Positions 1 through 7,759 of a DNA stretch of 32,423 nt are shown in pieces. This DNA comes from Ekhidna sp. (GTDB taxonomy: Bacteria; Bacteroidota; Bacteroidia; Cytophagales; Cyclobacteriaceae). The stretch lies in NCBI GenBank assembly GCA_014323825.1, contig JACONI010000098.1, positions 1-32,423 of the forward strand, given 5' to 3'. Each line of letters starts with the position of its first letter. Positions within the stretch are counted from its first letter, which is position 1. The notes under the pieces are model-generated. The model was not told where the DNA came from, made no database searches, and saw nothing but the letters and a program-made list of their open reading frames with translations. Both the position numbers and the translations under genes were made by a program.

Positions 1-1
1 C

Positions 2-1510
2 ACCGTTACCGATGTGAATGAGGCCCCAACGTTTAACAATGCAAGCCGTGAGGTAGCTGAGGATGCCGACGAGGGGAGTCACGTTGGTGAAGTAGTTGAG
101 GCTACCGACCCCGAGGAAGATGGGATCACTTATTCCATCACCGGCGGCAATGATGCCAATAATTTTGAGATAGATAGCAGCACGGGACAAATCAGTGTTA
201 AAAGGGATGCCAGCCTTGACCATGAGGAAACGGAGACTTACACCCTTACCGTAACCGCTACGGATAACGCGAATCCACAGATGACAGCCACGGCTACCGT
301 CACTATTACGGTTACCGATGTGAACGAAGCCCCCAAGTTTGATCCGGTAACTACAACACCGTCCGTGGCTGAAAATGCTGCTGAAGATACACAGGTGGTG
401 ACAGTGAGTGCGACGGATGAAGACGATACCGACCCTAACAACTCGCTGATGTATACCATCTCGGATGGCAATCCCAACGACGATGGTTTTAAAATAGGCT
501 CCGACGGAGTAATTGCCGTTGATAATAATACATCACTTCATCCCGGAACCGTCTCTCTTACCGTAACCGCTACGGATGATGAAAGCGAAGCAGGCACGAT
601 TAGGTTTAATATTACAGTCACTGCGGCAGCATCAAATCAGTCCCCGGTGTTTACCGATGGCTCTTCTACCATGCGGAGTGTAGTTGAAAATACCACATCA
701 GGGAATGTAGGGGATCCGGTTGCGGCTACCGACCCCGAGGACGATAACATCACTTATGCCTTCAAAGCGGGCAATGAAGCCAATAATTTTGCTATAGATA
801 GCGACGGACAAATCACGGTTAAAAGCGGTGCCGGCCTTGACCATGAGATCACGGAGAGTTACACCCTTACCGTAACCGCTACGGATGTAGGTTCAGGTAC
901 AGCAACTGAGATCACCGTCACCGTTAACGTGAACGATGTGAATGAGACACCCATGTTTGCTAATGCTACATATATACAGAACGTGGCTGAAAATGCCGCT
1001 GTAGATGCGGAGGTGGTGACGGTTAGTGCGACGGATGAAGACGATACCGATGAACCGACTTATGAAATCAGCACAGGCAATACTAATGATGATTTTAAAA
1101 TCAATGAAAATACGGGAGTAATTGCTGTTGCAAAAGCCCTTACCGGCAAGGGTGGGAATACATATACCCTCACCGTAACAGCCCGTGATGATGAGAGTCC
1201 TACTCCGCTGACAGCCACGACCACGGTCACCATTAATGTTACCGATGTGGATGACGTGCTTGGCGTTCCGTCTGCCGAGGGTGTGGAGCTATATCCGAAC
1301 CCTGCGTCCGGTTATTTCAGACTGACGGGTATTTCCGATCCGTTAAAGGGAGTGATACTTATAAGTACAACAGGTCAGGTCATGGGACATTATCCTGTCT
1401 CAAAGGATGGATTGTACGACATTTCAGGGCTTAATGAGGGTATCTTCTTTGTCTTCATTGAAGGAAGGGAAGGACAGAAATATGTGGGGAGGATGGTGAT
1501 AAGGAAATAA
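2..1510 (+). CDS. Cadherin-repeat surface protein with T9SS sorting domain, 5' partial
   Basis: This is the C-terminal 502 residues of a secreted protein; the frame is open at the left edge, so the true start lies outside the window and the GTG at 14 is only an internal codon. About four cadherin-like repeats of roughly 100 residues are visible. They share the pattern VAEN...ATDxD...Y.I..GN....F.I...G.I.V...L.....YTLTVTATD...TVT(V/I)TDVNEAP, with acidic Ca2+-binding-type motifs. From about nt 1258 the protein ends in a type A T9SS sorting domain (LYPNPASGYFRLTGIS, then YPVSKDGLYDISGLNEG, and a basic VIRK end). Export across the outer membrane by T9SS followed by surface attachment or release is expected for the family. 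The sorting domain and last cadherin repeat closely match those of the gene at 16908-21377, so the two are paralogues. Adhesion is the likely role, but the ligand is unknown. Confidence 0.93.
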   Translation, partial: TVTDVNEAPTFNNASREVAEDADEGSHVGEVVEATDPEEDGITYSITGGNDANNFEIDSSTGQISVKRDASLDHEETETYTLTVTATDNANPQMTATATVTITVTDVNEAPKFDPVTTTPSVAENAAEDTQVVTVSATDEDDTDPNNSLMYTISDGNPNDDGFKIGSDGVIAVDNNTSLHPGTVSLTVTATDDESEAGTIRFNITVTAAASNQSPVFTDGSSTMRSVVENTTSGNVGDPVAATDPEDDNITYAFKAGNEANNFAIDSDGQITVKSGAGLDHEITESYTLTVTATDVGSGTATEITVTVNVNDVNETPMFANATYIQNVAENAAVDAEVVTVSATDEDDTDEPTYEISTGNTNDDFKINENTGVIAVAKALTGKGGNTYTLTVTARDDESPTPLTATTTVTINVTDVDDVLGVPSAEGVELYPNPASGYFRLTGISDPLKGVILISTTGQVMGHYPVSKDGLYDISGLNEGIFFVFIEGREGQKYVGRMVIRK

Positions 1511-1736
1511 GAGTTCGCAACTAAGCCGATCCTGTGGAAGCTTACAGGCAGAAGCAGCTCCGTTTTGCCAGGTATTTTTTATTACCCTCAGCAACCAGGC
1601 TGGATGACAGGCATGCTTTTGGGGTACTGTTTTTTTCCTTTGATTCTTTTGCTGTTATCTAAAGACCTCCCAAAAGTTTTGAAAATTCGAAGGCAATCAA
1701 TGCACGTACTCTCACCGACCCTCCGAATTTTCCTTC

Positions 1737-1971
1737 CCGCCTTTCACATACGGTTTATTTACCGTGGAGAGACGGGAGACGTAGAAGGAACTCGTTTGTA
1801 GGAACAGGGACATACATGTTAAGAAACACCCGGAGTTAAAAGATGAAATATTTAAAGTATATAAGTTTATATTTGACAAAAAGGTGCTTCCTTCTATGCA
1901 GCTTGCCGGTAAACCAATTGAGCCGGCCACAAGATGTGGGTAAGCATAATGCGTACATTCTGCCAAAGTGA
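1737..1971 (+). pseudogene. Decayed fragment resembling B12-dependent ribonucleotide reductase
   Basis: Reading through an in-frame TAG at 1782-1784 gives ERRET*KELV, then RDIHVKKHPELKDEI, KFIFDKKVLPSMQ and LAGKPIE. As remembered, this pattern matches the N-terminal part of class II (adenosylcobalamin-dependent) ribonucleotide reductases, which have RRETW, a KxPELxxEI helix, then VLPSMR...GGKPIE followed by YNCAYLP. The TAG falls exactly where the conserved Trp (TGG) of RRETW would be. After a second stop at 1941-1943, a +1 shift gives NAYILP, resembling the next conserved block. Nothing recognisable follows, so this is a short relic of a gene that would normally exceed 600 codons. The identification rests on motif memory; an unrelated decayed gene remains possible. 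Confidence 0.4.
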
Positions 1972-2065
1972 AGGTTGCGTGATCAATACTTCTTCATAGT
2001 GATAAGGAGCCTACCTGTGGGTATCCTTAACAGGTTGCTGCTTTTTTTATTACTTTTATTACTTA

Positions 2066-2073
2066 TACGTTTG
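2066..2073 (+). promoter_or_regulatory. Candidate -7 element for gcvH
   Basis: TACGTTTG fits the Bacteroidota -7 consensus TAnnTTTG and lies 63 nt before the gcvH start. A T-run at 2042-2048 is about 19 nt upstream, where the -33 element would be, but it has no clear TTG. The downstream leader contains a small inverted repeat (ACCAT-TGC-ATGGT). Confidence 0.4.
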
Positions 2074-2136
2074 AATAAAAAGAATTACCATTGCATGGTG
2101 TTACAACATATTGTTAGGTGAAAATACTAAAAATTA

Positions 2137-2514
2137 ATGATGAACATTCCATTAGACTTACATTATACCAAGGATCATGAGTGGGTGAAAATAGAGGGAG
2201 ATATAGCTATAGTGGGGATTACTGACTTTGCCCAGGGAGAACTTGGAGATATCGTTTATGTAGAAATTGAAACTGAAGGAGAATGCCTGGAGGCGGGAGA
2301 AGTTTTTGGTACGGTTGAAGCAGTGAAGACAGTCTCTGACTTATTTATGCCGGTCTCCGGGGAAGTAATCAAAATAAATGAAAAACTCGAAAATAACCCG
2401 GAAATTATCAATACCGATCCTTATGGAGAAGGATGGATGATTAAAATTAAAATTTCTGATCGGGGAAATGATATGATATCTGCCGAAGATTACTCTTCCG
2501 AAGTGGGTGAGTAG
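2137..2514 (+). CDS. gcvH: Glycine cleavage system H protein
   Basis: GcvH is the small lipoylated shuttle protein of the glycine cleavage system. It carries the aminomethyl group from the P protein (glycine decarboxylase) to the T protein and is then reoxidised by the L protein in the cytoplasm. The 125-residue length is normal. The start contains YTKDHEWVKIEGDIAIVGIT, followed by FAQGELGDIVYVE, and the lipoylation site lies in GTVEAVKTVSDLFMP with Lys64 as the modified residue. The C-terminal NPEIINTDPYGEGWMIKI block is also typical. ATG codons occur at residues 1 and 2, so the start may be either. The gene stands next to a tonB-like gene; gcvP and gcvT are not in the window, which is common in this phylum. 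Confidence 0.97.
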   Translation: MMNIPLDLHYTKDHEWVKIEGDIAIVGITDFAQGELGDIVYVEIETEGECLEAGEVFGTVEAVKTVSDLFMPVSGEVIKINEKLENNPEIINTDPYGEGWMIKIKISDRGNDMISAEDYSSEVGE

Positions 2515-2620
2515 TTTTTTGGAATGTTTTTTGTTGTATTAAAAATAATATTAAGTACTCTTTTTCTAATTAAATAGAAAAGAATATATATTTAATGTTC
2601 AACTTTTAAAAGAAGGAATT

Positions 2621-3298
2621 ATGGAAACGAAAAAAAATCCTAAAATAGACCTGTCTCGACAGGGAGGCATGTTCTTAAACATCGGCATGGCAGTCAGTTT
2701 GCTGATCGTTATTGTTGCTTTTGAGTGGAGGTCTTATGACGACAGTGGTCTTATGGATCTTGGTAATGTTGAAGATGACTTTGAAGATATTTTAGAAATT
2801 CCGCCGACTGAACAGCCTCCCCCACCTCCACCCAAGGTGCAGGTACCGGAGATCATTGAGGTGCCGGATGAAGAAGAAATTGAAGAAGAAATCAAAGTAG
2901 AACTTGATGTGGAGGTCACTGAAGAAGCGGTTGTGGAAGAGATCGTTTTTGAAGAAGCCCCGGAAGAAGAGGCCGTTGACGAAATATTTACAATCGTTGA
3001 AGAGCCTGCCTCATTCCCCGGAGGTATTCAGGCATTCTATACTTACCTCGGTAATGAACTTGATTATCCAAGACAGGCACAAAGAATGGGGATTGAAGGC
3101 AGAGTATTTGTTCAGTTTGTTGTTGAGAGAGATGGTCAGCTGACAGATATTAAGGTAATAAAAGGAATTGGTGCAGGATGTGATGAGGAAGCCGTAAGAG
3201 TGTTAAAAAATTCTCCTAAATGGAAGCCCGGAAAGCAGAGAGGTAAGCCGGTAAGGCAAAAAATGGTTCAGAACATTTTGTTTAAATTTGCAAATTAA
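2621..3298 (+). CDS. Energy transducer TonB family protein
   Basis: TonB proteins span the inner membrane and pass energy from the ExbB-ExbD proton channel to TonB-dependent receptors in the outer membrane. This 225-residue protein has the usual Bacteroidota layout: a polar N-terminus with a DLSRQGGMFLNIG segment, one membrane helix at about residues 17-36, and a periplasmic linker. The linker begins with a Pro-rich patch (PPTEQPPPPPPKVQVPE) and continues as a very acidic Glu/Asp/Val-rich stretch (about 75-125). The C-terminal TonB domain (about 128-225) contains SFPGG, YPRQAQRMGIEGRVFVQFVV and WKPGKQRGKPV. An A/G-rich AAAAGAAGG precedes the ATG. No exbB or exbD is nearby. A FecA-like receptor 25 kb away could be a client, but that is inference. 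A clear hairpin terminator follows. Confidence 0.93.
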   Translation: METKKNPKIDLSRQGGMFLNIGMAVSLLIVIVAFEWRSYDDSGLMDLGNVEDDFEDILEIPPTEQPPPPPPKVQVPEIIEVPDEEEIEEEIKVELDVEVTEEAVVEEIVFEEAPEEEAVDEIFTIVEEPASFPGGIQAFYTYLGNELDYPRQAQRMGIEGRVFVQFVVERDGQLTDIKVIKGIGAGCDEEAVRVLKNSPKWKPGKQRGKPVRQKMVQNILFKFAN

Positions 3299-3320
3299 TA
3301 GGTAGAGTAAAACGAATTTC

Positions 3321-3346
3321 AAGCCTCAGGATACTGAGGCTTTTTT
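3321..3346 (+). terminator. Rho-independent terminator after tonB-like gene
   Basis: AAGCCTCAG, loop GATA, CTGAGGCTT form a perfect 9-bp stem followed by a T-run. It lies between the convergent tonB-like gene and the minus-strand TPR gene. The minus-strand gene's stop codon overlaps the T-run, so the same hairpin may not serve both directions equally. Confidence 0.85.
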
Positions 3347-5942
3347 ATTGCCAGACTTCTTGATTTTCTTCTTCTATTTTTTGCTCATAAGTCATTTTAA
3401 AGAGTTGGTACTCTTCATCACTAATTATTTTTTTTAGTCTTTCAAGAACAGGAATCGTATAATCAATGAGTCCCCAATCCAAGGCTTTAAGGATATATGC
3501 CTCCAATAACTCGGGCGAATACTTATTTATCTCTATTGCTTCAATCAAAATATCATAAGCTCCCTCTGCTTCTCGTTCGTTAAGTTCATCAATTACATTT
3601 AGTACCAGATGTTCATTAAACGAATTCTCCTTAGCAAGATGGAACAGAAGCGTGTCACTCATAAACTTAAAATCAATAGCAGGGTACTCTTTTTGATTCA
3701 CCTTGTAATTGTTATAGCGTTTTATCAAGTCATTTGCATAGTGAGTAAGTTCAGGGTCTCGTTCTACAATTTTTAATAGTTCGCTTTGAAACATTTCCTT
3801 TTGCTCTAAAGCAGCAAAAACTTCAAGGCGATTTATTCTCGATTCTTCATGCCTGTCTGAGATTGCTTCTTTAAAATATTCCAATGCTATTTTATATGCG
3901 TTTTGGTCAAGAGCGAGTTTCCCCAAGATATCCAGATATTCACCTTTTGAATATTTCGGGGCGTTGGATTGTAAGAGGTCTAAAACCTGAAAAGCAGCAT
4001 TTACTTTGCCTTTTTTATATAAATGAAGAGCCAGGGCTTTACTTAATCGGTTGTTGGATGAAGCGAGAAGTGTATTGTCAATCTCTTCCTTTAATAAAGA
4101 ATGAATCGAATCGTGGTCAAGCAAGTAAGAAGAGTTCAATAAAAAGGCTTGCCTGTGTAGAGGAGGGGCATCTTTAATCCCTTCCTTCAAAAATTCAACC
4201 GGAATTGAATTGATGAAAGATAAAATATTTGCTTTTACTCCATAGTTTTCATTTGAGTACTCCTCCAAAACTTCAGTTGGCATGGGCATGGAATCTAAGC
4301 GATTATAAATATTCCATTTGTTCACCTTTGGTGCATCGTTCCAGTTATCTGATGAACGATTTGAACCGAAATAACTCAATGCCTCGTGGAAGTTACCTTT
4401 TTTAAGGTGAATTAAACCAAGGTTGTTTTCCATCTCCGGGCTGTTCATTTTCCGTAATGCCTCCTTGTAAACAGCCTGAACTTTGTTAGGATTGGTATTG
4501 AGTTCCAAATTGCCATAGTTTACCCAGGCGTAAGGAGATGGAAATCTTTGGGTTGCTTTGTGAAAATTTGATTTTGAGGCAAAATCTTTGTTTTTATCCC
4601 ACTCCACCCATGCTAGTTTGTAATTTGGGTAATGAGTATTATATCCCAGAAAAGCAGCCTGAATCCAATATTCTTTAGCCAGCAGCTCATTACCTGTTGA
4701 ATCCTCACTGTCACCGAGCAAACTGTAATAACCGGATCTCAATAGATTATATGGTTCTTGGCTTGATAAAAAGTAAAATGCTGCGATGCAAATAAGTCCT
4801 CCAAGCTTAGAGGTGACATAAGGAAAATTCCTCTCCCTGTAAGTAATCTTCCATATCTGAAATCCTTTAACAAGAGGGTCTAGGAAATTAGCTATAATGT
4901 AAAAGAAAAAGAAGACCCCAAAGCCTATGTGAAAGTAAAGAATGAAATAGTGGAATGACTGGCTAACAGCGTCCATCCCTTTATTCATAAACAGACCTAG
5001 AAAAGCAGTGGTTACTATTCCCAGACTTGCGAATGAGATCAATAAACGTTGCTTTGGAATGTAAGACTCAAAGACTGTTTTGTATTGCAGACTCCAACAC
5101 GCAACCAGGCAAGAAGCGGCAAATAATACGTATGGGTCAAAAAAGAAGAAAGAGTTATCGTAGATTCCTGACTTATTTAGATAACATAAGACAAGATTCC
5201 CTAAATAAATCAGAGCAAGCAAAATGAAGTGAAAGTGATTGCTTTTTCCCCTTGACGAACTAACAACATAGATAAACCCAAAAATAACCTCTTCGGAAAT
5301 GAGCAGCAAAAAAATAAGTCCACAGATGCCAAAGCAAAATATAGAATGAGCGAGTAGGTGGTTGGTGAAATTCAATCCGTCGCTGATTCCAAAGCAAAGG
5401 ATGGATGATAATAAGATTAAAATTCCAATTCTGAGAAAGAGTGGAACCTTACGATTGAATTCGTGAAAATAGATGAGAGGCCCTGCGATTACCAAAAAAG
5501 GAAGTAACATTATCATTTTGGAATTGACCCCAAATAACCCTGCTTCAGAAAGGTTGAAGCGATTGATCATGAGAGCAAAGGCGGCAATGATTACGAAAAA
5601 TAAGTAGCGATTGAAGTAGGTGGATATACTTAGAAAGATACAAATTCCGACCCAAATGACTGACAAATAGATTTGGTCCATGATCAGCGACCTTTTAATC
5701 CTGGTTCCGGCATATCTTTCTTCAAGTAAATATTTTTCCCCGGTTATTTCATGATCTAATAGCCCCCCTTCTATTGTCATCGCTGGAAATTCAATAATAT
5801 CTGCCGTAGTAATCACCTCCCAGTCTATTGATTGATCATATCCTGATGAGTAGTTCCACAACATCACGATGAGGCTGACTAGGAATATTCCAATAAAAAA
5901 AATATTCTTATTCCCTTTAGGGCTACTTTTTATGTATTTCAA
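3345..5942 (-). CDS. Polytopic membrane protein with C-terminal TPR-like repeats
   Basis: I do not recognise a named family. The 865-residue protein starts with a membrane helix (about 14-31) and an extracytoplasmic segment of about 60 residues. A cluster of roughly nine or ten further hydrophobic helices runs to about residue 400. The C-terminal half is helical and TPR-like, with phrases such as NNLGLIHLKKGNFHEALSYF and LDILGKLALDQNAYKIALEYF. This layout suggests a membrane-anchored scaffold. The start is a TTG at 5942 inside the end of the acyltransferase gene, a 20-bp overlap, and the first internal Met (about residue 25) lies inside the first helix, so TTG is preferred. The overlap points to translational coupling and a shared operon, which makes an envelope or lipid-related role plausible but unproven. 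Confidence 0.8.
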   Translation of the reverse strand: MKYIKSSPKGNKNIFFIGIFLVSLIVMLWNYSSGYDQSIDWEVITTADIIEFPAMTIEGGLLDHEITGEKYLLEERYAGTRIKRSLIMDQIYLSVIWVGICIFLSISTYFNRYLFFVIIAAFALMINRFNLSEAGLFGVNSKMIMLLPFLVIAGPLIYFHEFNRKVPLFLRIGILILLSSILCFGISDGLNFTNHLLAHSIFCFGICGLIFLLLISEEVIFGFIYVVSSSRGKSNHFHFILLALIYLGNLVLCYLNKSGIYDNSFFFFDPYVLFAASCLVACWSLQYKTVFESYIPKQRLLISFASLGIVTTAFLGLFMNKGMDAVSQSFHYFILYFHIGFGVFFFFYIIANFLDPLVKGFQIWKITYRERNFPYVTSKLGGLICIAAFYFLSSQEPYNLLRSGYYSLLGDSEDSTGNELLAKEYWIQAAFLGYNTHYPNYKLAWVEWDKNKDFASKSNFHKATQRFPSPYAWVNYGNLELNTNPNKVQAVYKEALRKMNSPEMENNLGLIHLKKGNFHEALSYFGSNRSSDNWNDAPKVNKWNIYNRLDSMPMPTEVLEEYSNENYGVKANILSFINSIPVEFLKEGIKDAPPLHRQAFLLNSSYLLDHDSIHSLLKEEIDNTLLASSNNRLSKALALHLYKKGKVNAAFQVLDLLQSNAPKYSKGEYLDILGKLALDQNAYKIALEYFKEAISDRHEESRINRLEVFAALEQKEMFQSELLKIVERDPELTHYANDLIKRYNNYKVNQKEYPAIDFKFMSDTLLFHLAKENSFNEHLVLNVIDELNEREAEGAYDILIEAIEINKYSPELLEAYILKALDWGLIDYTIPVLERLKKIISDEEYQLFKMTYEQKIEEENQEVWQ

Positions 5943-6684
5943 AATCAGTTCTCTTTTGATGTATCGGATGATGATTCAATTCGGACTGGATCACACGAAA
6001 AACGTCATTTTTAAGTTTTTTAATGTCTGCTTCGGTTGAGCCATCCGGAAAGATTGGTTCATGATATATGATGGTACAAGTGCCGTGCTTCATTTCCATG
6101 ATTGCATCATCTGCCAGAATGTTATAGTTATTCGGAAAAGTAATTGGAACAATCGGAGTATTGCTCTCAACAGCGAGCCGGAACGCACCATCTTTAAAAT
6201 CAACCATCACAGGATACTCCTTCGATCGTATTCCACCTTCCGGGAAAAAACCAAGATTAAAACCGTCATTTAATATTTTTCTTGCTTTTGCCAATGTTTC
6301 TCCTCTGCTCTTAAAACTAGTCCTGTTGACTGTAATATGGATTTTTCGGTACATGAATCCGAAAACCGGAATTTTAGCTAATTGACTTTTCCCTACGAAC
6401 TTAAAAGGATATGGAAACAATCCAAGTGCCGGGATATCAAGATAAGAAAAATGGTTGGCACATAGAATATAGTTGTGATTTCGCTGTGGCTCAAAATGCC
6501 AAATCTTTCTGACCGGTATAAGGCTAAGTTTAAAGAACCCCCAAGCCCAGAAGTAGTTGATTTTCAGTGCCAGGCGATGACATACTTTGAAATTAGCACA
6601 TAATGTCAATGGAATAATCAGGATAAAAAAGAAGGAGGCCATAGAAAAAATAACCCAATATGAGTAAAGTCTTCTCAAAAACAT
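5923..6684 (-). CDS. 1-acyl-sn-glycerol-3-phosphate acyltransferase family protein (PlsC-like)
   Basis: PlsC-type enzymes transfer an acyl chain to lysophosphatidic acid, or to related lyso- and amino-lipids, at the inner face of the cytoplasmic membrane. The 253-residue protein has an N-terminal hydrophobic helix (about 11-30). The catalytic HX4D motif is NHFSYLD (His78, Asp83), the substrate-binding FPEGG motif is at 147-151, and VPITF is near 180. All are in the family's order and spacing. It could be the housekeeping PlsC or a paralogue acting on another lipid, such as an ornithine/glycine lipid; the sequence alone does not decide. It is the first gene of a two-gene minus-strand unit and overlaps the TPR protein gene by 20 bp. 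Its promoter region is shared with the divergent ABC transporter gene. Confidence 0.9.
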   Translation of the reverse strand: MFLRRLYSYWVIFSMASFFFILIIPLTLCANFKVCHRLALKINYFWAWGFFKLSLIPVRKIWHFEPQRNHNYILCANHFSYLDIPALGLFPYPFKFVGKSQLAKIPVFGFMYRKIHITVNRTSFKSRGETLAKARKILNDGFNLGFFPEGGIRSKEYPVMVDFKDGAFRLAVESNTPIVPITFPNNYNILADDAIMEMKHGTCTIIYHEPIFPDGSTEADIKKLKNDVFRVIQSELNHHPIHQKRTDFEIHKK

Positions 6685-6770
6685 TTCCGATAAGGTATGC
6701 TGATTGAGTGCTAAATTACCATTAAAATTCAGTCAGTAAAAAATCTTCATCTGACGTATTAAGAAATTAA

Positions 6771-6778
6771 TAGCTTTG
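6771..6778 (+). promoter_or_regulatory. Candidate -7 element for the ABC transporter operon
   Basis: TAGCTTTG matches TAnnTTTG and ends 33 nt before the GTG start at 6812. No good TTTG is seen at the -33 spacing, so this is half a promoter match. Confidence 0.4.
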
Positions 6779-6811
6779 TAATGTTAGCATCGTAACAGAA
6801 AAGAAGACACT

Positions 6812-7729
6812 GTGAGTTTACTGAAAGTAGAGAAAATCAGCAAATCCTATAGCGAACATCAGGCTTTGGATGAGGTAAGTATGGAGATTCCTGAAGGAAC
6901 CATTTTGGGATTACTAGGTCCGAATGGTGCAGGCAAAACCACTTTGATAAGAATCATCAATCAAATTATTGAAGCAGATATCGGATCCATCTATTTTAAA
7001 GGCACTTCACTAAATGCAGATCATATAAGGGAAATTGGTTATTTGCCTGAGGAGAGGGGTTTGTATAAAAAAATGAAAGTAGGAGAACAACTTGTTTACC
7101 TCGGCCGGCTAAGGGGGCTTTCATTGAAGGAAGCTTTAAACAGAGGCAGAGCATGGTGTGACAAACTTGAGATTAGAAATTGCTGGGGAAAGAAAATAGA
7201 AGATCTCTCAAAGGGCATGGCTCAGAAAATTCAATTCATAGCAACGATAATGCATGAGCCTAAGTTGATTATTCTCGATGAACCTTTTTCAGGATTTGAC
7301 CCCGTGAATGCTAATCTCATAAAGGATGAGATACTTGCATTAAGAAATGAAGGAGCGACCATCATTTTTTCTACTCACAGGATGGAATCAGTAGAACAGT
7401 TATGTGATCATATTGTGATGATTAATCGGTCAAAGAAAATTTTAGACGGATCAAAACAAGAAGTTAGAGAACAATACCGGGATGGGTCCTTTTTTGTTGA
7501 ATACAAAGCCGGAGATATTGCAGCCGATAATGACTTCAAGGTTTTAAAAACAGAGGAGATGGGTAGAGGACTAAAAAAATCATTGATTCGGTACAATCCG
7601 GATGCCAACCCTAATAATTTGCTGAAAAAGTTGATCAATCAAGCTGAAATTCACTCGTTTGTAGAGCGAGTTCCGGGGATGAATGATATCTTCATCGATT
7701 TGGTAAAAGAAAATTCCCGGGATCAGTAG
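6812..7729 (+). CDS. ABC transporter ATP-binding protein, NatA-like
   Basis: This cytoplasmic ATPase drives an ABC-2 type exporter. In its 305 residues the Walker A motif is GPNGAGKT (36-43), the Q-loop region reads GYLPEERGLY (Glu in place of Gln, as is usual in NatA-type proteins), the ABC signature is LSKGM (132-136), Walker B is LIILDEP (152-158) and the H-loop His is 189. About 85 residues follow the nucleotide-binding domain, like the C-terminal extension (DUF4162) of NatA-type subunits. The start is GTG at 6812; the encoded SLLKVEKISKSY is the normal N-terminus for the family. The permease begins 30 bp downstream and must be its partner. The substrate is unknown: Na+ export is proposed for NatAB, but related Bacteroidota pairs are uncharacterised. 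Confidence 0.93.
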   Translation: MSLLKVEKISKSYSEHQALDEVSMEIPEGTILGLLGPNGAGKTTLIRIINQIIEADIGSIYFKGTSLNADHIREIGYLPEERGLYKKMKVGEQLVYLGRLRGLSLKEALNRGRAWCDKLEIRNCWGKKIEDLSKGMAQKIQFIATIMHEPKLIILDEPFSGFDPVNANLIKDEILALRNEGATIIFSTHRMESVEQLCDHIVMINRSKKILDGSKQEVREQYRDGSFFVEYKAGDIAADNDFKVLKTEEMGRGLKKSLIRYNPDANPNNLLKKLINQAEIHSFVERVPGMNDIFIDLVKENSRDQ

Positions 7730-7759
7730 AACCCTGATTAACATTCAAAAGACAATAAG

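Larger units (their letters stand above)
1511..2136. other. Gene-poor stretch with a gene remnant and the gcvH leader
   Basis: No intact gene is convincing here. A short frame at 1565-1801 has no recognisable motif and partly overlaps the decayed reductase-like fragment at about 1737-1971 in another frame. The right part holds a T-rich tract (2040-2060) and the candidate gcvH promoter. I see no clear strong terminator for the upstream cadherin gene. Confidence 0.6.

Noticed and set aside
1565-1801. Small plus-strand frame with a hydrophobic stretch
   Set aside because: It has no recognisable motif and overlaps the decayed reductase-like fragment in another frame; the region is better explained as non-coding and relic DNA.
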